DNA of 7,584 nucleotides from JBKPHS01 sp046729975 (lineage in GTDB: Bacteria > Actinomycetota > Thermoleophilia > Solirubrobacterales > Thermoleophilaceae), in assembly GCA_046729975.1 (NCBI GenBank), contig JBKPHS010000158.1, forward strand, positions 1 to 7,584. Direction: 5' to 3'. Below, in pieces: positions 1 through 6,114 of the stretch. The notes under the pieces were generated by a model that was not told where the DNA came from, made no database searches, and saw only the letters and a program-made list of their open reading frames with translations. The number at the start of each line of letters is the position of its first letter. The first letter of the stretch is position 1. A program made the position numbers and the translations under genes.

Positions 1-1
1 G

Positions 2-1618
2 GCGCGGCGCTCGCAGCCGGCCCCGCCGCCCGCGCCCGCCGATCCGGCCGGCGGCGCCAGCTCCCCATCGATCTCCGGCGACGGCTCGCACGTCGCCTTC
101 TCGTCGGACGCCCCGAATCTCGTGCAGGGGGACGTCAACGAGGAGCGCACGGACGTCTTCGTGCGCGACTTCGCGCAGGGCCGGACGCTGCTGGCCGACG
201 CGACCCGCTCCGGCCGCTCGCCGGACCGCGGCGCGCGCCTCCGCCGTGGGCCCGGCGGCGGCTTGAGCGCGGACGGCCGTTTTGCCGTCTTCTCGAGCAA
301 CACCGGACAGCTCGCCGGACGCGTGTCCGCGTACGGGATCTTCCGGCGCGACGTGACGGGCGGAGGCATCGGCCGAGCCTGCCGCGGCGCCGGCAACGAC
401 GACTCCGAGAGCCCCGTGATCAGTCCCGGCGGCGCGCACATCGCGTTCGAGTCGCGCGCTACGAACCTGGCCGGCGCCGACCGCAACCAGCAGACCGACG
501 TCTACTGGTGCGATGTCGGCAGCGGTGAGATGCGCCGTGTCTCGGAGCCGCTCGAGGACAATGTGAACTCGGTCGGCAGCTCGCTCCAGCCGTCCATCTC
601 GGCTGACGGCCGCTATGTCGCGTTCACGAGCGACGGCGGCGGGCTGGTGGCCGGCGACGCCGATCGCGCCGGCGTCTACTGGCGCGACATGCAGACGGGC
701 GAGACGCGGCTGGTGGACGTTCCGGCTGGCGCGAACGCCTCCAACGGAAACGGCATGAACCCCAAGATCTCGTGGGACGGCCGCTACGTGGCGTTCGACT
801 CCGACGCCACCGACCTGCCCGGAGGGGAGCTGAACGGCCGGGCGGTGGACGTCTTCCGCAAGGACATGACCGACGGCTCCGTCGTAATGGTCTCGCAGGG
901 CCAGGACGGCTCGGGCGCGGATGGCGAGTCGACCGCCGACTCGATCAGCGCCGACGGGTCGGTCGTCGCCTACACCTCTAACGCGTCGAACCTCGTGCCG
1001 GGAGACGTGAACGGCCGCGGGGACGTGTTCGTCCGCAGGATGGGCGAGGCCCGCAACAGCCGCGTGTCGCTGCGACAGGACGGCGCGGAGCCGTCGGGGC
1101 CGAGCTCGAGCGGGGCAATCAGCGGCGACGGCCGCTTCGTCGCGTTCGCCTCGCGAGCGCCGGACCTGGTGACTGGCGCGGCGCCCTCGGCGCGGCCGCG
1201 CGTATACCGAAAGGATCTCGCCACCGGCGCGGTCGAGCAGGCAAGCGTGGGCCTGAACCTCGCACCGGTCTCGCTGGTCGGCGAGCCGACTGGCGTGAAC
1301 CTCAGACGCAAGGTGCGCCTGATCGCCGGGACCGCCAGCGACAACGGGCGCGTCGCGGCCGTAGACGTGGCCGCGTCCCGCAGCGTCGGCAAGGGCAAGT
1401 GCCAGTGGCTGGGACGCGGCGGGTCCACCAGCACGAGTCCGTGCTCGAGGCCGGTGTGGCTGCGCGCCAAGCTGACCACGAGCGTGCGCTTCACGCTCAG
1501 GATCGGCCGCCTGCTGCCGCGGGGGAGCTGGACCGTGCGCTCGCGGGCGACGGACGACACGGGCCAGGCAGAAGCGCAGCGCGCGGGCCTGAACGTCGTC
1601 ACGTTCCGCCTGCGGTAG
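2..1618 (+). CDS. PD40/TolB-like beta-propeller protein with C-terminal Ig-like domain (5' partial)
   Basis: The frame is open back to the window edge, and a complete propeller repeat is encoded before the first GTG (122), so the true start and any signal peptide lie upstream. Seven repeats of about 50-60 residues begin near 62, 263, 410, 587, 758, 935 and 1109. Each has the pattern S-I-S-x-D-G-R-x-V-A-F-x-S, then a loop like G-D-x-N-G-x-x-D-V-F-x-R-D, then T-G. This is the PD40/WD40-like pattern of TolB-type propellers. From about 1262 the propeller gives way to a domain starting A-P-V-S-L that resembles the Ig-like tails common in actinobacterial exported proteins. Four cysteine codons (380, 509, 1400, 1442) could form two disulphides, which fits export. 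Molecular function is unknown: such proteins may bind ligands or scaffold at the cell surface, and no catalytic motif is visible. The domain call is firm; location and role are inferred. Confidence 0.85.
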   Translation, partial: ARRSQPAPPPAPADPAGGASSPSISGDGSHVAFSSDAPNLVQGDVNEERTDVFVRDFAQGRTLLADATRSGRSPDRGARLRRGPGGGLSADGRFAVFSSNTGQLAGRVSAYGIFRRDVTGGGIGRACRGAGNDDSESPVISPGGAHIAFESRATNLAGADRNQQTDVYWCDVGSGEMRRVSEPLEDNVNSVGSSLQPSISADGRYVAFTSDGGGLVAGDADRAGVYWRDMQTGETRLVDVPAGANASNGNGMNPKISWDGRYVAFDSDATDLPGGELNGRAVDVFRKDMTDGSVVMVSQGQDGSGADGESTADSISADGSVVAYTSNASNLVPGDVNGRGDVFVRRMGEARNSRVSLRQDGAEPSGPSSSGAISGDGRFVAFASRAPDLVTGAAPSARPRVYRKDLATGAVEQASVGLNLAPVSLVGEPTGVNLRRKVRLIAGTASDNGRVAAVDVAASRSVGKGKCQWLGRGGSTSTSPCSRPVWLRAKLTTSVRFTLRIGRLLPRGSWTVRSRATDDTGQAEAQRAGLNVVTFRLR

Positions 1619-1637
1619 CGGGTGCGACACTCCCGGC

Positions 1638-2159
1638 GTGACGGCGAGTGGAGTCATGCTCCGGCCGCTCGCGGACAACGACCGCGACGAATTCCTGGCC
1701 CGCATGGAGGCGAGCCGCGAGTTACACCGCCCGTGGGCCGTGCCACTCGTCCAGCCCGCGCAATGGCACGCTCTCCTCGCCCGCGCCCGCGGCGACGACT
1801 TCGAGGCGCTGGTCGTGTGTCGCCCGGACGGCGGCGAGATCGTCGGCTACTTCAACCTCAGCCAGATCTTCCGCGGCGCCTTCCAGAGCGCGTACCTCGG
1901 ATACGCCGGGTTCAGCCCCTTCGAGCGGCGCGGCTACATGACCGAGGGGCTCCGGCTGCTGGTCCGTCGAGCCTTCACCGACATGCGGCTCCACCGTCTC
2001 GAGGCCAACATCCAGCCCGGCAACGTGCGCTCGATCGAGCTGGTGCGCCGCTGCGGCTTCCGCCTCGAGGGGTTCTCGCCTCGCTACCTGAAGATCAACG
2101 GCCGCTGGCGCGACCACGAGCGCTGGGCGATCACGCTCGAGGACTGGCGCGGGCGGTGA
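1638..2159 (+). CDS. GNAT-family N-acetyltransferase, RimJ-like
   Basis: A 173-residue single-domain protein of normal length for RimJ/RimL-type acetyltransferases, which move acetyl from acetyl-CoA to an alpha-amino group of a protein or to a small amine. Visible landmarks are the N-terminal M-L-R-P-L strand (residues 7-11), the acetyl-CoA pyrophosphate loop E-R-R-G-Y-M-T-E-G (about 96-104), the strand R-L-E-A-N-I-Q-P-G-N (120-129), then S-I-E-L-V-R-R-C-G-F (132-141) and a C-terminal W-R-D-H-E-R-W (157-163), all typical of the RimJ group. The start could be GTG 1638 or ATG 1656. Neither has a good ribosome-binding site. GTG 1638 follows GACACT (1626-1631) by six bases, which would suit a leaderless transcript, so it is preferred weakly. 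The gene lies 19 nt after the propeller gene and may be read through from it. The real substrate is unknown; assignment to ribosomal protein S5 should not be assumed. Confidence 0.85.
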   Translation: MTASGVMLRPLADNDRDEFLARMEASRELHRPWAVPLVQPAQWHALLARARGDDFEALVVCRPDGGEIVGYFNLSQIFRGAFQSAYLGYAGFSPFERRGYMTEGLRLLVRRAFTDMRLHRLEANIQPGNVRSIELVRRCGFRLEGFSPRYLKINGRWRDHERWAITLEDWRGR

Positions 2160-2162
2160 TCC

Positions 2163-3266
2163 CTACACGAGAAAGCGCCCGTCCCGCTGCAGCTCCTCGC
2201 CGTCCACGACGATCGAGCCGCCCTGGCGGAGGTCGCAGATCATGTCCCAGTGGACGGCGGAGTCGTTGACCCCGCCGGTCTGCGGATAGCTCATCCCGAC
2301 CGCCATGTGCACGGTCCCGCCAATCTTCTCGTCGAGCAGGATCTCCTTGGTGCCGGTCGTGATGCCGTAGTTGGTTCCGATTCCGAGCTCCCCGAGGCGG
2401 CGGGCGCCCTCGTCGGTGTCGAGCATCTCGAGCAGGAAGTCCTCGCCCTTCTCGGCCGAGGCGTCCACGACCCTCCCGCCCTCGAAGCGCATGCGCACGC
2501 CCTCGACCTCGCGGCCGCCGTAGCTTGTGGGGAACGAGAAGCTGACCTCGCCCTCGACCGAATCCTCCACCGGGCCGGTGAAGAACTCGCCGTCCGGCAT
2601 GTTGCGCTCGCCGACGGCCGCGACGAAGGAGCGGCCGGCGATGCCCAAGCGGATGTCAGTGCCCGGAGCCGTGATATGGACCTCCTCCCTGCCCTCGATC
2701 CAGTCGGCCAGCCGGTGCACCTCGTCCGACTCGCGGCGCCAAGCCCCGACCGGATCGCCGTCGGTCGCGAGACACGCCCCGTAGTAGAAGTCCTCGTAGC
2801 GAGCGAGGGACATGCCCGCCTCGGCCGCGTACGCCTGGGTCGGGAAGAGCGTCAGCGCCCAGCGGTACGCGCCGTCGGCCGAGCGCCGCATCGACGTCTC
2901 CATCAGCGGCTTGCGCGCCTTCTGCGATCGCGTCTGGCGGCCCGGATCCACCTGCGAGAGCTCGCGCGGGTTCGTGTCGGCCATGATCGCGATTCGCACG
3001 TCGGCGTTCTCAACGGTCCAGGTGGCGGTCGGCGGCACCCAATCGAGCTGCTCGTCGGAGGCGAGCTCGTAGAAGGCGGCGGCCGCGCCCTCGGTGGAGA
3101 GCTGAACGATCGGCAGGCCGCCGGCGCGCAGGACCTCCTCGTAGACGGCCTGAACGAGGGGCTCGGCTGGGGTGGTGGACTGGATGGCGCAGACGTCGCC
3201 CTTGCCGACATGCGTGGAGTAGCGCACGAGGATCTGCGCGAGCGCCTCTACGCGCGGGTCCCTCAT
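2163..3266 (-). CDS. M29-family metallo-aminopeptidase (AmpS/aminopeptidase T-like)
   Basis: Predicted 367-residue cytoplasmic metallopeptidase of family M29, whose members remove N-terminal residues using two metal ions. The start ATG at 3266 overlaps the pdxT TGA as ATGA, has GGGAG 11 nt upstream, and gives the family N-terminus R-V-E-A-L-A-Q-I-L-V-R-Y-S. An in-frame extension to 3434 would only read antisense to pdxT. Landmarks: N-M-P-D-G-E-F-F-T-G-P (222-232), S-A-E-K-G-E (270-275), L-G-E-L-G-I-G-T-N (291-299), L-D-E-K-I-G-G-T-V-H (311-320) and S-A-V-H-W-D (336-341). His339 and Asp341 match the conserved C-terminal metal ligands, and Glu227 the first. At the place where aminopeptidase T has a ligand His after L-G-E-x-A-L-V-P, this protein has Asn299, which I believe is usual in one M29 subgroup. 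It ends 3 nt from the convergent acetyltransferase gene. Coupling to pdxST suggests cotranscription; a link to B6 metabolism is not established. Confidence 0.87.
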   Translation of the reverse strand: MRDPRVEALAQILVRYSTHVGKGDVCAIQSTTPAEPLVQAVYEEVLRAGGLPIVQLSTEGAAAAFYELASDEQLDWVPPTATWTVENADVRIAIMADTNPRELSQVDPGRQTRSQKARKPLMETSMRRSADGAYRWALTLFPTQAYAAEAGMSLARYEDFYYGACLATDGDPVGAWRRESDEVHRLADWIEGREEVHITAPGTDIRLGIAGRSFVAAVGERNMPDGEFFTGPVEDSVEGEVSFSFPTSYGGREVEGVRMRFEGGRVVDASAEKGEDFLLEMLDTDEGARRLGELGIGTNYGITTGTKEILLDEKIGGTVHMAVGMSYPQTGGVNDSAVHWDMICDLRQGGSIVVDGEELQRDGRFLV

Positions 3267-3820
3267 GCCGGCTGGCGCTCCCTGACCTGCTCGACGAGCC
3301 AGCGGTGAAGCCGCACGTCGTCGGTCAGCTCCGGGTGGAATGCGACGGCAAGGATGTTGCCGCTCCGCACAGCGACAGGGTGGCCGTCCACCTCGGCCAA
3401 GATCTCGATCTCGGGCCCGTACTCCTCGACCCACGGGGCGCGGATGAAGACGGCCGTGAGCGGACCGTCGAAGCCTTGGAGCTCGAGCTCGGACTCGAAG
3501 CTCTGCACCTGGCGCCCGAAGGCGTTCCGGCGCGCGCTCATGTCGAGCAGGCCGAGGTGCTCGCGGTCGAGCATGATCATCCCGGCGCAGGTGCCGAGCA
3601 CGGGGGTGCCGGCCTGGATCAGCTCCCGCAGCGGCTCGGCCAGGCCCTCGCGCTCGATGCCGAGCGTCATCGTCGTCGACTCGCCGCCCGGGATCACCAG
3701 TGCGTCGAGCCCCTCGAGGTCCGCCGGAGTGCGCACGATCCGAGGCTCGGCGCCGAGCTTCGCGAGCACGCCCGCATGAGCCTCGAAATCGCCCTGGAGG
3801 GCGAGCACGCCGATGACCAT
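3263..3820 (-). CDS. pdxT: Pyridoxal 5'-phosphate synthase glutaminase subunit PdxT
   Basis: A 185-residue class I glutamine amidotransferase that hydrolyses glutamine and passes ammonia to PdxS for PLP synthesis. The diagnostic PdxT features are all present: N-terminal V-I-G-V-L-A-L-Q-G-D (2-11), the oxyanion-side G-G-E-S-T-T (45-50), the nucleophile elbow G-T-C-A-G (76-80) with Cys78, the R-R-N-A-F-G-R-Q stretch (97-104), and the remaining triad residues His162 and Glu164 in A-F-H-P-E-L. Length is normal and nothing is missing, so the enzyme should be active. The ATG at 3820 lies four bases after the pdxS stop, and its own TGA overlaps the peptidase ATG, so the three genes are almost certainly one transcript. 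No strong Shine-Dalgarno sequence is seen before the ATG, so translation may depend on coupling to pdxS. Confidence 0.97.
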   Translation of the reverse strand: MVIGVLALQGDFEAHAGVLAKLGAEPRIVRTPADLEGLDALVIPGGESTTMTLGIEREGLAEPLRELIQAGTPVLGTCAGMIMLDREHLGLLDMSARRNAFGRQVQSFESELELQGFDGPLTAVFIRAPWVEEYGPEIEILAEVDGHPVAVRSGNILAVAFHPELTDDVRLHRWLVEQVRERQPA

Positions 3821-3824
3821 GCCG

Positions 3825-4721
3825 CTACCAGCCGCGGTGCTGGATCAGGCCGCCGTCATCGGCGAGCTGCGAGATCTCGAGCCCGGCCATCGGCGCTCCG
3901 AGCCCGCGCGAGGCGCTCGCGACCCGCTCGGGGTCGTCGAAGTGCGTGGTCGCCTCCACGATCGCGAGCGCGGTCCGCTCGGGGTCCTCCGACTTGAAGA
4001 TGCCCGACCCGACGAACACTCCCTCCGCGCCGAGCTGCATCATGAGCGCGGCGTCGGCAGGGGTCGCGATGCCGCCGGCGGAAAAGTTCACGACCGGCAG
4101 CTCGCCCCTCCGCGCCACCTCCATCACGAGGTCGAGGGGCGCCTGAAGGTCCTTCGCGTGGGTCGGCAGCTCGTCCTCGGGGAGCGATGCGAGCCGGCGG
4201 ATCTCGCCGCGGATCGCGCGCATGTGCCGCACGGCCTCGACGACGTTTCCCGTGCCGGCCTCGCCCTTCGTACGGATCATCGCCGCCCCCTCGCCGATCC
4301 TCCGGAGAGCCTCGCCGAGGTCGGTCGCGCCGCAGACGAACGGCACCCTGAAGCGCCACTTGTCGATGTGGTTGGCCTCGTCGGCGGGGGTCAGGACCTC
4401 GGACTCGTCGACGTAGTCCACCTCGAGCGCCTCGAGGACCTGGGCCTCGGCGAAGTGACCGATGCGCGCCTTGGCCATGACGGGGATGGTCACCGCCTGC
4501 TGGATCTCCTCGATCTTGGTCGGATCCGCCATCCGCGCCACCCCGCCCGCCGCCCGGATGTCCGCCGGCACCCGCTCGAGCGCCATCACCGCAGCGGCGC
4601 CCGCGGACTCGGCGATCCGCGCCTGCTCGGCCGTGACGACGTCCATGATCACGCCGCCCTTGAGCATTTCGGCGAGCCCCGCCTTTACGCGGAATGTGGC
4701 TTTGCTTCGCACGTAATCCAT
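3825..4721 (-). CDS. pdxS: Pyridoxal 5'-phosphate synthase lyase subunit PdxS
   Basis: A 298-residue (beta/alpha)8-barrel synthase that makes PLP from ribose 5-phosphate, glyceraldehyde 3-phosphate and ammonia from PdxT; the family forms dodecamers. The key residues of Bacillus Pdx1 (Asp24, Lys81, Lys149) are all matched at a constant offset of three: Asp27 in V-I-M-D-V-V, Lys84 in V-M-A-K-A-R-I-G-H and Lys152 in R-T-K-G-E-A-G-T-G-N. The phosphate loop region G-G-I-A-T-P-A-D (216-223) and V-F-V-G-S-G-I-F-K (235-243) is intact. I chose ATG 4721 because the protein then begins at M-D-Y-V-R-S-K-A-T-F, close to the usual family start. A TTG at 4757 would add 12 unrelated residues and run into the inverted repeat. 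The only ribosome-binding candidate is AGGT three bases before the ATG, which is weak. It is the first gene of the pdxS-pdxT-peptidase operon. Confidence 0.97.
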   Translation of the reverse strand: MDYVRSKATFRVKAGLAEMLKGGVIMDVVTAEQARIAESAGAAAVMALERVPADIRAAGGVARMADPTKIEEIQQAVTIPVMAKARIGHFAEAQVLEALEVDYVDESEVLTPADEANHIDKWRFRVPFVCGATDLGEALRRIGEGAAMIRTKGEAGTGNVVEAVRHMRAIRGEIRRLASLPEDELPTHAKDLQAPLDLVMEVARRGELPVVNFSAGGIATPADAALMMQLGAEGVFVGSGIFKSEDPERTALAIVEATTHFDDPERVASASRGLGAPMAGLEISQLADDGGLIQHRGW

Positions 4722-4749
4722 GTTACCTGCGGGCTTCAGCGCCGCTAGA

Positions 4750-4772
4750 TCGCACAAGTGGGCGTTGTGCGA
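4750..4772. promoter_or_regulatory. Perfect 8-7-8 inverted repeat upstream of pdxS (candidate operator)
   Basis: TCGCACAA (4750-4757) is followed by a 7-nt spacer and its exact reverse complement TTGTGCGA (4765-4772). The dyad begins 28 nt upstream of the pdxS ATG, where a repressor site would lie, and it ends exactly where the 7-bp repeat array of the neighbouring cassette begins. Both half-sites are identical, which suits a homodimeric regulator. No T-tract follows on either strand, so an intrinsic terminator is less likely, though an RNA hairpin in the pdxS leader is possible. The binding protein is unknown. PdxR-type MocR regulators usually use direct repeats, so this would not be a standard PdxR site. 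Confidence 0.5.
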
Positions 4773-4800
4773 GTCTTCGGTCTTCGGTCTTCGGTCCTCA
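4773..4800 (+). repeat. Left 7-bp tandem array (GTCTTCG x3 plus GTCCTCA)
   Basis: Three exact tandem copies of GTCTTCG (4773-4779, 4780-4786, 4787-4793) are followed by a degenerate fourth copy, GTCCTCA (4794-4800). The array directly abuts the 8-7-8 inverted repeat and is complementary to the array at 5186-5213. Confidence 0.9.
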
Positions 4801-4834
4801 GGGCGAGCTTCGGACGCCGGGTGCTTAGCCCAAT

Positions 4835-5188
4835 GTGGAGGGATTCCGAGATCTGGCCGTCTATCAGGAGGCCGTGCGGCTATCAGATGCCCTGCACCGA
4901 TCGGTGCTGGCTTGGAAGAACATCGATCGGTGGACGATCGGCATCCAACTAATCCGCGCGGCTGACTCCGTCGGCGCGAACATTGCGGAGGCCCTCGGAC
5001 GAGCTGGCCGCGACCGAAGCCGGATGCTCCTCATTGCTCGCGGTTCTGCCTACGAGCTCGAGCACTGGCTCGACCGCGCCGCCGCCAGGGGACTCGAGCA
5101 TCCCGACGACGCGGTGGGCAGCGCACGGAGCATCAGCAGAATGCTGAACGGCCTGATCCGCAGCTGGCGAACCAGTTCCAAAGGCTGA
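4835..5188 (+). CDS. Four-helix-bundle protein, 23S rRNA intervening-sequence (IVP/S23) family
   Basis: A 117-residue, predominantly helical protein matching the family pattern throughout: F-R-D-L-A-V-Y-Q-E-A (4-13) for the usual F-x-D-L-x-V-W-Q-x-A, I-Q-L-I-R-A-A-D-S-V-G-A-N-I-A-E (37-52), G-R-A-G-R-D (55-60), then L-L-I-A-R-G-S-A-Y-E-L-E (65-76) and the final helix I-S-R-M-L-N-G-L-I-R-S (100-110). Length is normal and the frame intact. These proteins are encoded in 23S rRNA intervening sequences and also as orphan genes; a related fold serves as the accessory protein of diversity-generating retroelements. Their basic surfaces suggest nucleic-acid binding, but the biochemical role of orphan copies is not known to me. 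GTG 4835 is the only sensible start, since a stop lies in frame at 4826; no Shine-Dalgarno is seen. The TGA at 5186-5188 is the first codon of the right repeat array. No reverse transcriptase is nearby. Confidence 0.88.
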   Translation: MEGFRDLAVYQEAVRLSDALHRSVLAWKNIDRWTIGIQLIRAADSVGANIAEALGRAGRDRSRMLLIARGSAYELEHWLDRAAARGLEHPDDAVGSARSISRMLNGLIRSWRTSSKG

Positions 5189-5213
5189 AGACCGAGGACC
5201 GAGGACCGATTAC
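5186..5213 (+). repeat. Right 7-bp tandem array, complementary to the left array
   Basis: The units are TGAAGAC, CGAGGAC, CGAGGAC and CGATTAC (5186-5192, 5193-5199, 5200-5206, 5207-5213). Against the reverse complement of 4773-4800 they match at 23 of 28 positions. Its first triplet is the stop codon of the four-helix gene, and its last four bases contain the stop codon of the opposite-strand regulator (5210-5212). Confidence 0.85.
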
Positions 5214-6067
5214 TTCAAGCGAAACGCCTTGATCCGATCCGCATACGCGGACTCATCAAGGGCGTAGACGCCATACGCGAGCGCTTGTATGAGGCTCATC
5301 AGCGCTGTGTGGGAGCGCACGTACGCGGGGCTGTTCGAGGAGTAGTAGAGCCGCTGGTCAGCGAGCTTCGAGACTTCGGAGAGGGTCGCGTCCACGATGG
5401 CGATCGTGCCCGCGCCGCGGTGGCGGGCCAGCTTCATCGCCCGCACTACGAGCGGGTGCGGCCGGCCGGCGGAGAAGCCGATGACCAGCGTCTTCTCGTC
5501 GATGCGGCCGAGCCGTGCCAGGCCCTCCTGGCTCGGGCTCGCCACCACCTCGCAGCGGAGGTCGAGCAGCATCAGCAGGTGGCGCAGGTAGCTCGCGAAG
5601 AAGGCCATCTGATCGCTGCCGCACAGCACGATGCGCTCCGCGCGCGAGATCTGGTCGATCGCCGCGACCACCTCGTCGCGGTCGACCTTGCGGGCCGTGT
5701 CCTCCATGTTCACGTGGTCGGCGGCGAGGACGGCCTCGAACTCGGTCTGGTCGATCGGGAAGAGGGGCGGCGCGCTCAACTGCTCGACGTGGCCGTTGCC
5801 CGTCTCGCGGCCGCGGCGGTACTCCTCGCGGGCCGCCGACTGCAGCTCCGGGAAGCCCTCGAACCCGAGCGCCTGGGCGAAGCGGACGACCGTGGAGCTC
5901 GACGTGTTGGCGCGCCGGGCCAGCTCCTCGGCCGTGTGGAAGGCGGCCTCGTCGAGGTGGTCGACGATGTACTGGCCCACGTCCTTCTGCGAGCGCGAGA
6001 AATCGTCGAAGCGCTGGCGGATCTCGGCGGAGAGCGTGTAGGCGGCAGAAGTCGCTGTACGCGTCAC
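5210..6067 (-). CDS. RpiR-family HTH-SIS transcriptional regulator
   Basis: A 285-residue regulator with an N-terminal RpiR-type helix-turn-helix (about 18-85) and a C-terminal sugar-isomerase (SIS) domain (about 130-265). The HTH is seen in T-A-E-E-L-A-R-R-A-N-T-S-S-S-T-V-V-R-F (45-63), followed by A-Q-A-L-G-F-E-G-F-P-E-L-Q. The SIS fold is seen in R-I-V-L-C-G-S-D-Q-M-A (145-155) and L-V-I-G-F-S-A-G-R-P-H-P (194-205), followed by G-A-G-T-I-A-I-V-D. Family members bind phosphosugars or related metabolites to control nearby genes. GTG 6067 gives the normal family length; reading on to 6622 would only go antisense through the oxidase gene. The start is separated by 54 bp from the divergent oxidase start, so it may regulate that gene and itself. 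The second SIS loop has S-A-G-R-P-H where sugar-phosphate binders usually have S-x-S-G-x-T, so the ligand may not be a standard sugar phosphate. Confidence 0.9.
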   Translation of the reverse strand: MTRTATSAAYTLSAEIRQRFDDFSRSQKDVGQYIVDHLDEAAFHTAEELARRANTSSSTVVRFAQALGFEGFPELQSAAREEYRRGRETGNGHVEQLSAPPLFPIDQTEFEAVLAADHVNMEDTARKVDRDEVVAAIDQISRAERIVLCGSDQMAFFASYLRHLLMLLDLRCEVVASPSQEGLARLGRIDEKTLVIGFSAGRPHPLVVRAMKLARHRGAGTIAIVDATLSEVSKLADQRLYYSSNSPAYVRSHTALMSLIQALAYGVYALDESAYADRIKAFRLK

Positions 6068-6108
6068 GGGGACGGGTTTCGCCTGCGAGCCGGGAGTTCC
6101 TTCACCGG

Positions 6109-6114
6109 TACAGT
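6109..6114 (+). promoter_or_regulatory. -10 box of a probable leaderless promoter
   Basis: TACAGT fits the actinobacterial TANNNT -10 consensus. Its last base lies 7 nt before the GTG at 6122, so transcription would begin at or next to the start codon. No Shine-Dalgarno is present between them, and no clear -35 is seen. It lies in the 54-bp divergent region shared with the RpiR gene, where that regulator could act. Confidence 0.5.

Larger units (their letters stand above)
4773..5213 (+). mobile_element. IVS-like cassette: four-helix-bundle gene between complementary repeat arrays
   Basis: The unit consists of a left repeat array (4773-4800), an IVP-family gene (4835-5188) and a right array (5186-5213). 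The right array is the near reverse complement of the left. Over 28 nt, the + strand RNA could form 23 Watson-Crick pairs plus two U-G pairs, closing a stem around the gene. Intervening sequences in bacterial 23S rRNA have this plan: a stem with terminal inverted repeats, sometimes enclosing a four-helix-bundle ORF. Here no rRNA is present; the unit lies between pdxS and an RpiR regulator. I infer a relocated or independently mobile IVS-like element. No target-site duplication or transposase is visible, and mobility is unproven. Confidence 0.5.

Noticed and set aside
2150..2181. Dyad CGGGCG / CGCCCG spanning the two convergent stop codons (acetyltransferase and peptidase)
   Set aside because: Only 6 bp with a 20-nt loop and no T-tract; easily due to chance at this GC content.
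2250..3308. A 352-codon open frame on the + strand antisense to the M29 peptidase gene
   Set aside because: Its translation is low-complexity and matches no family, while the minus-strand frame holds clear M29 motifs; long antisense frames are expected at this GC content.
3266..3434. A 56-residue N-terminal extension of the M29 peptidase
   Set aside because: It would overlap pdxT in another frame, encodes Arg/Pro-rich noise, and the ATGA-coupled start fits the family N-terminus.
4722..4757. TTG start for pdxS adding 12 residues
   Set aside because: The extra residues are not typical of PdxS, and the start would lie inside the inverted repeat; ATG 4721 gives the standard N-terminus.
4835..5188. 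Accessory protein (Avd) of a diversity-generating retroelement
   Set aside because: The fold is related, but there is no reverse transcriptase, template repeat or variable repeat anywhere in the window.
4773..5213. CRISPR array or classical insertion sequence
   Set aside because: The repeats are 7 bp and contiguous without spacers, and there is no transposase; the enclosed gene is an IVP-family protein.
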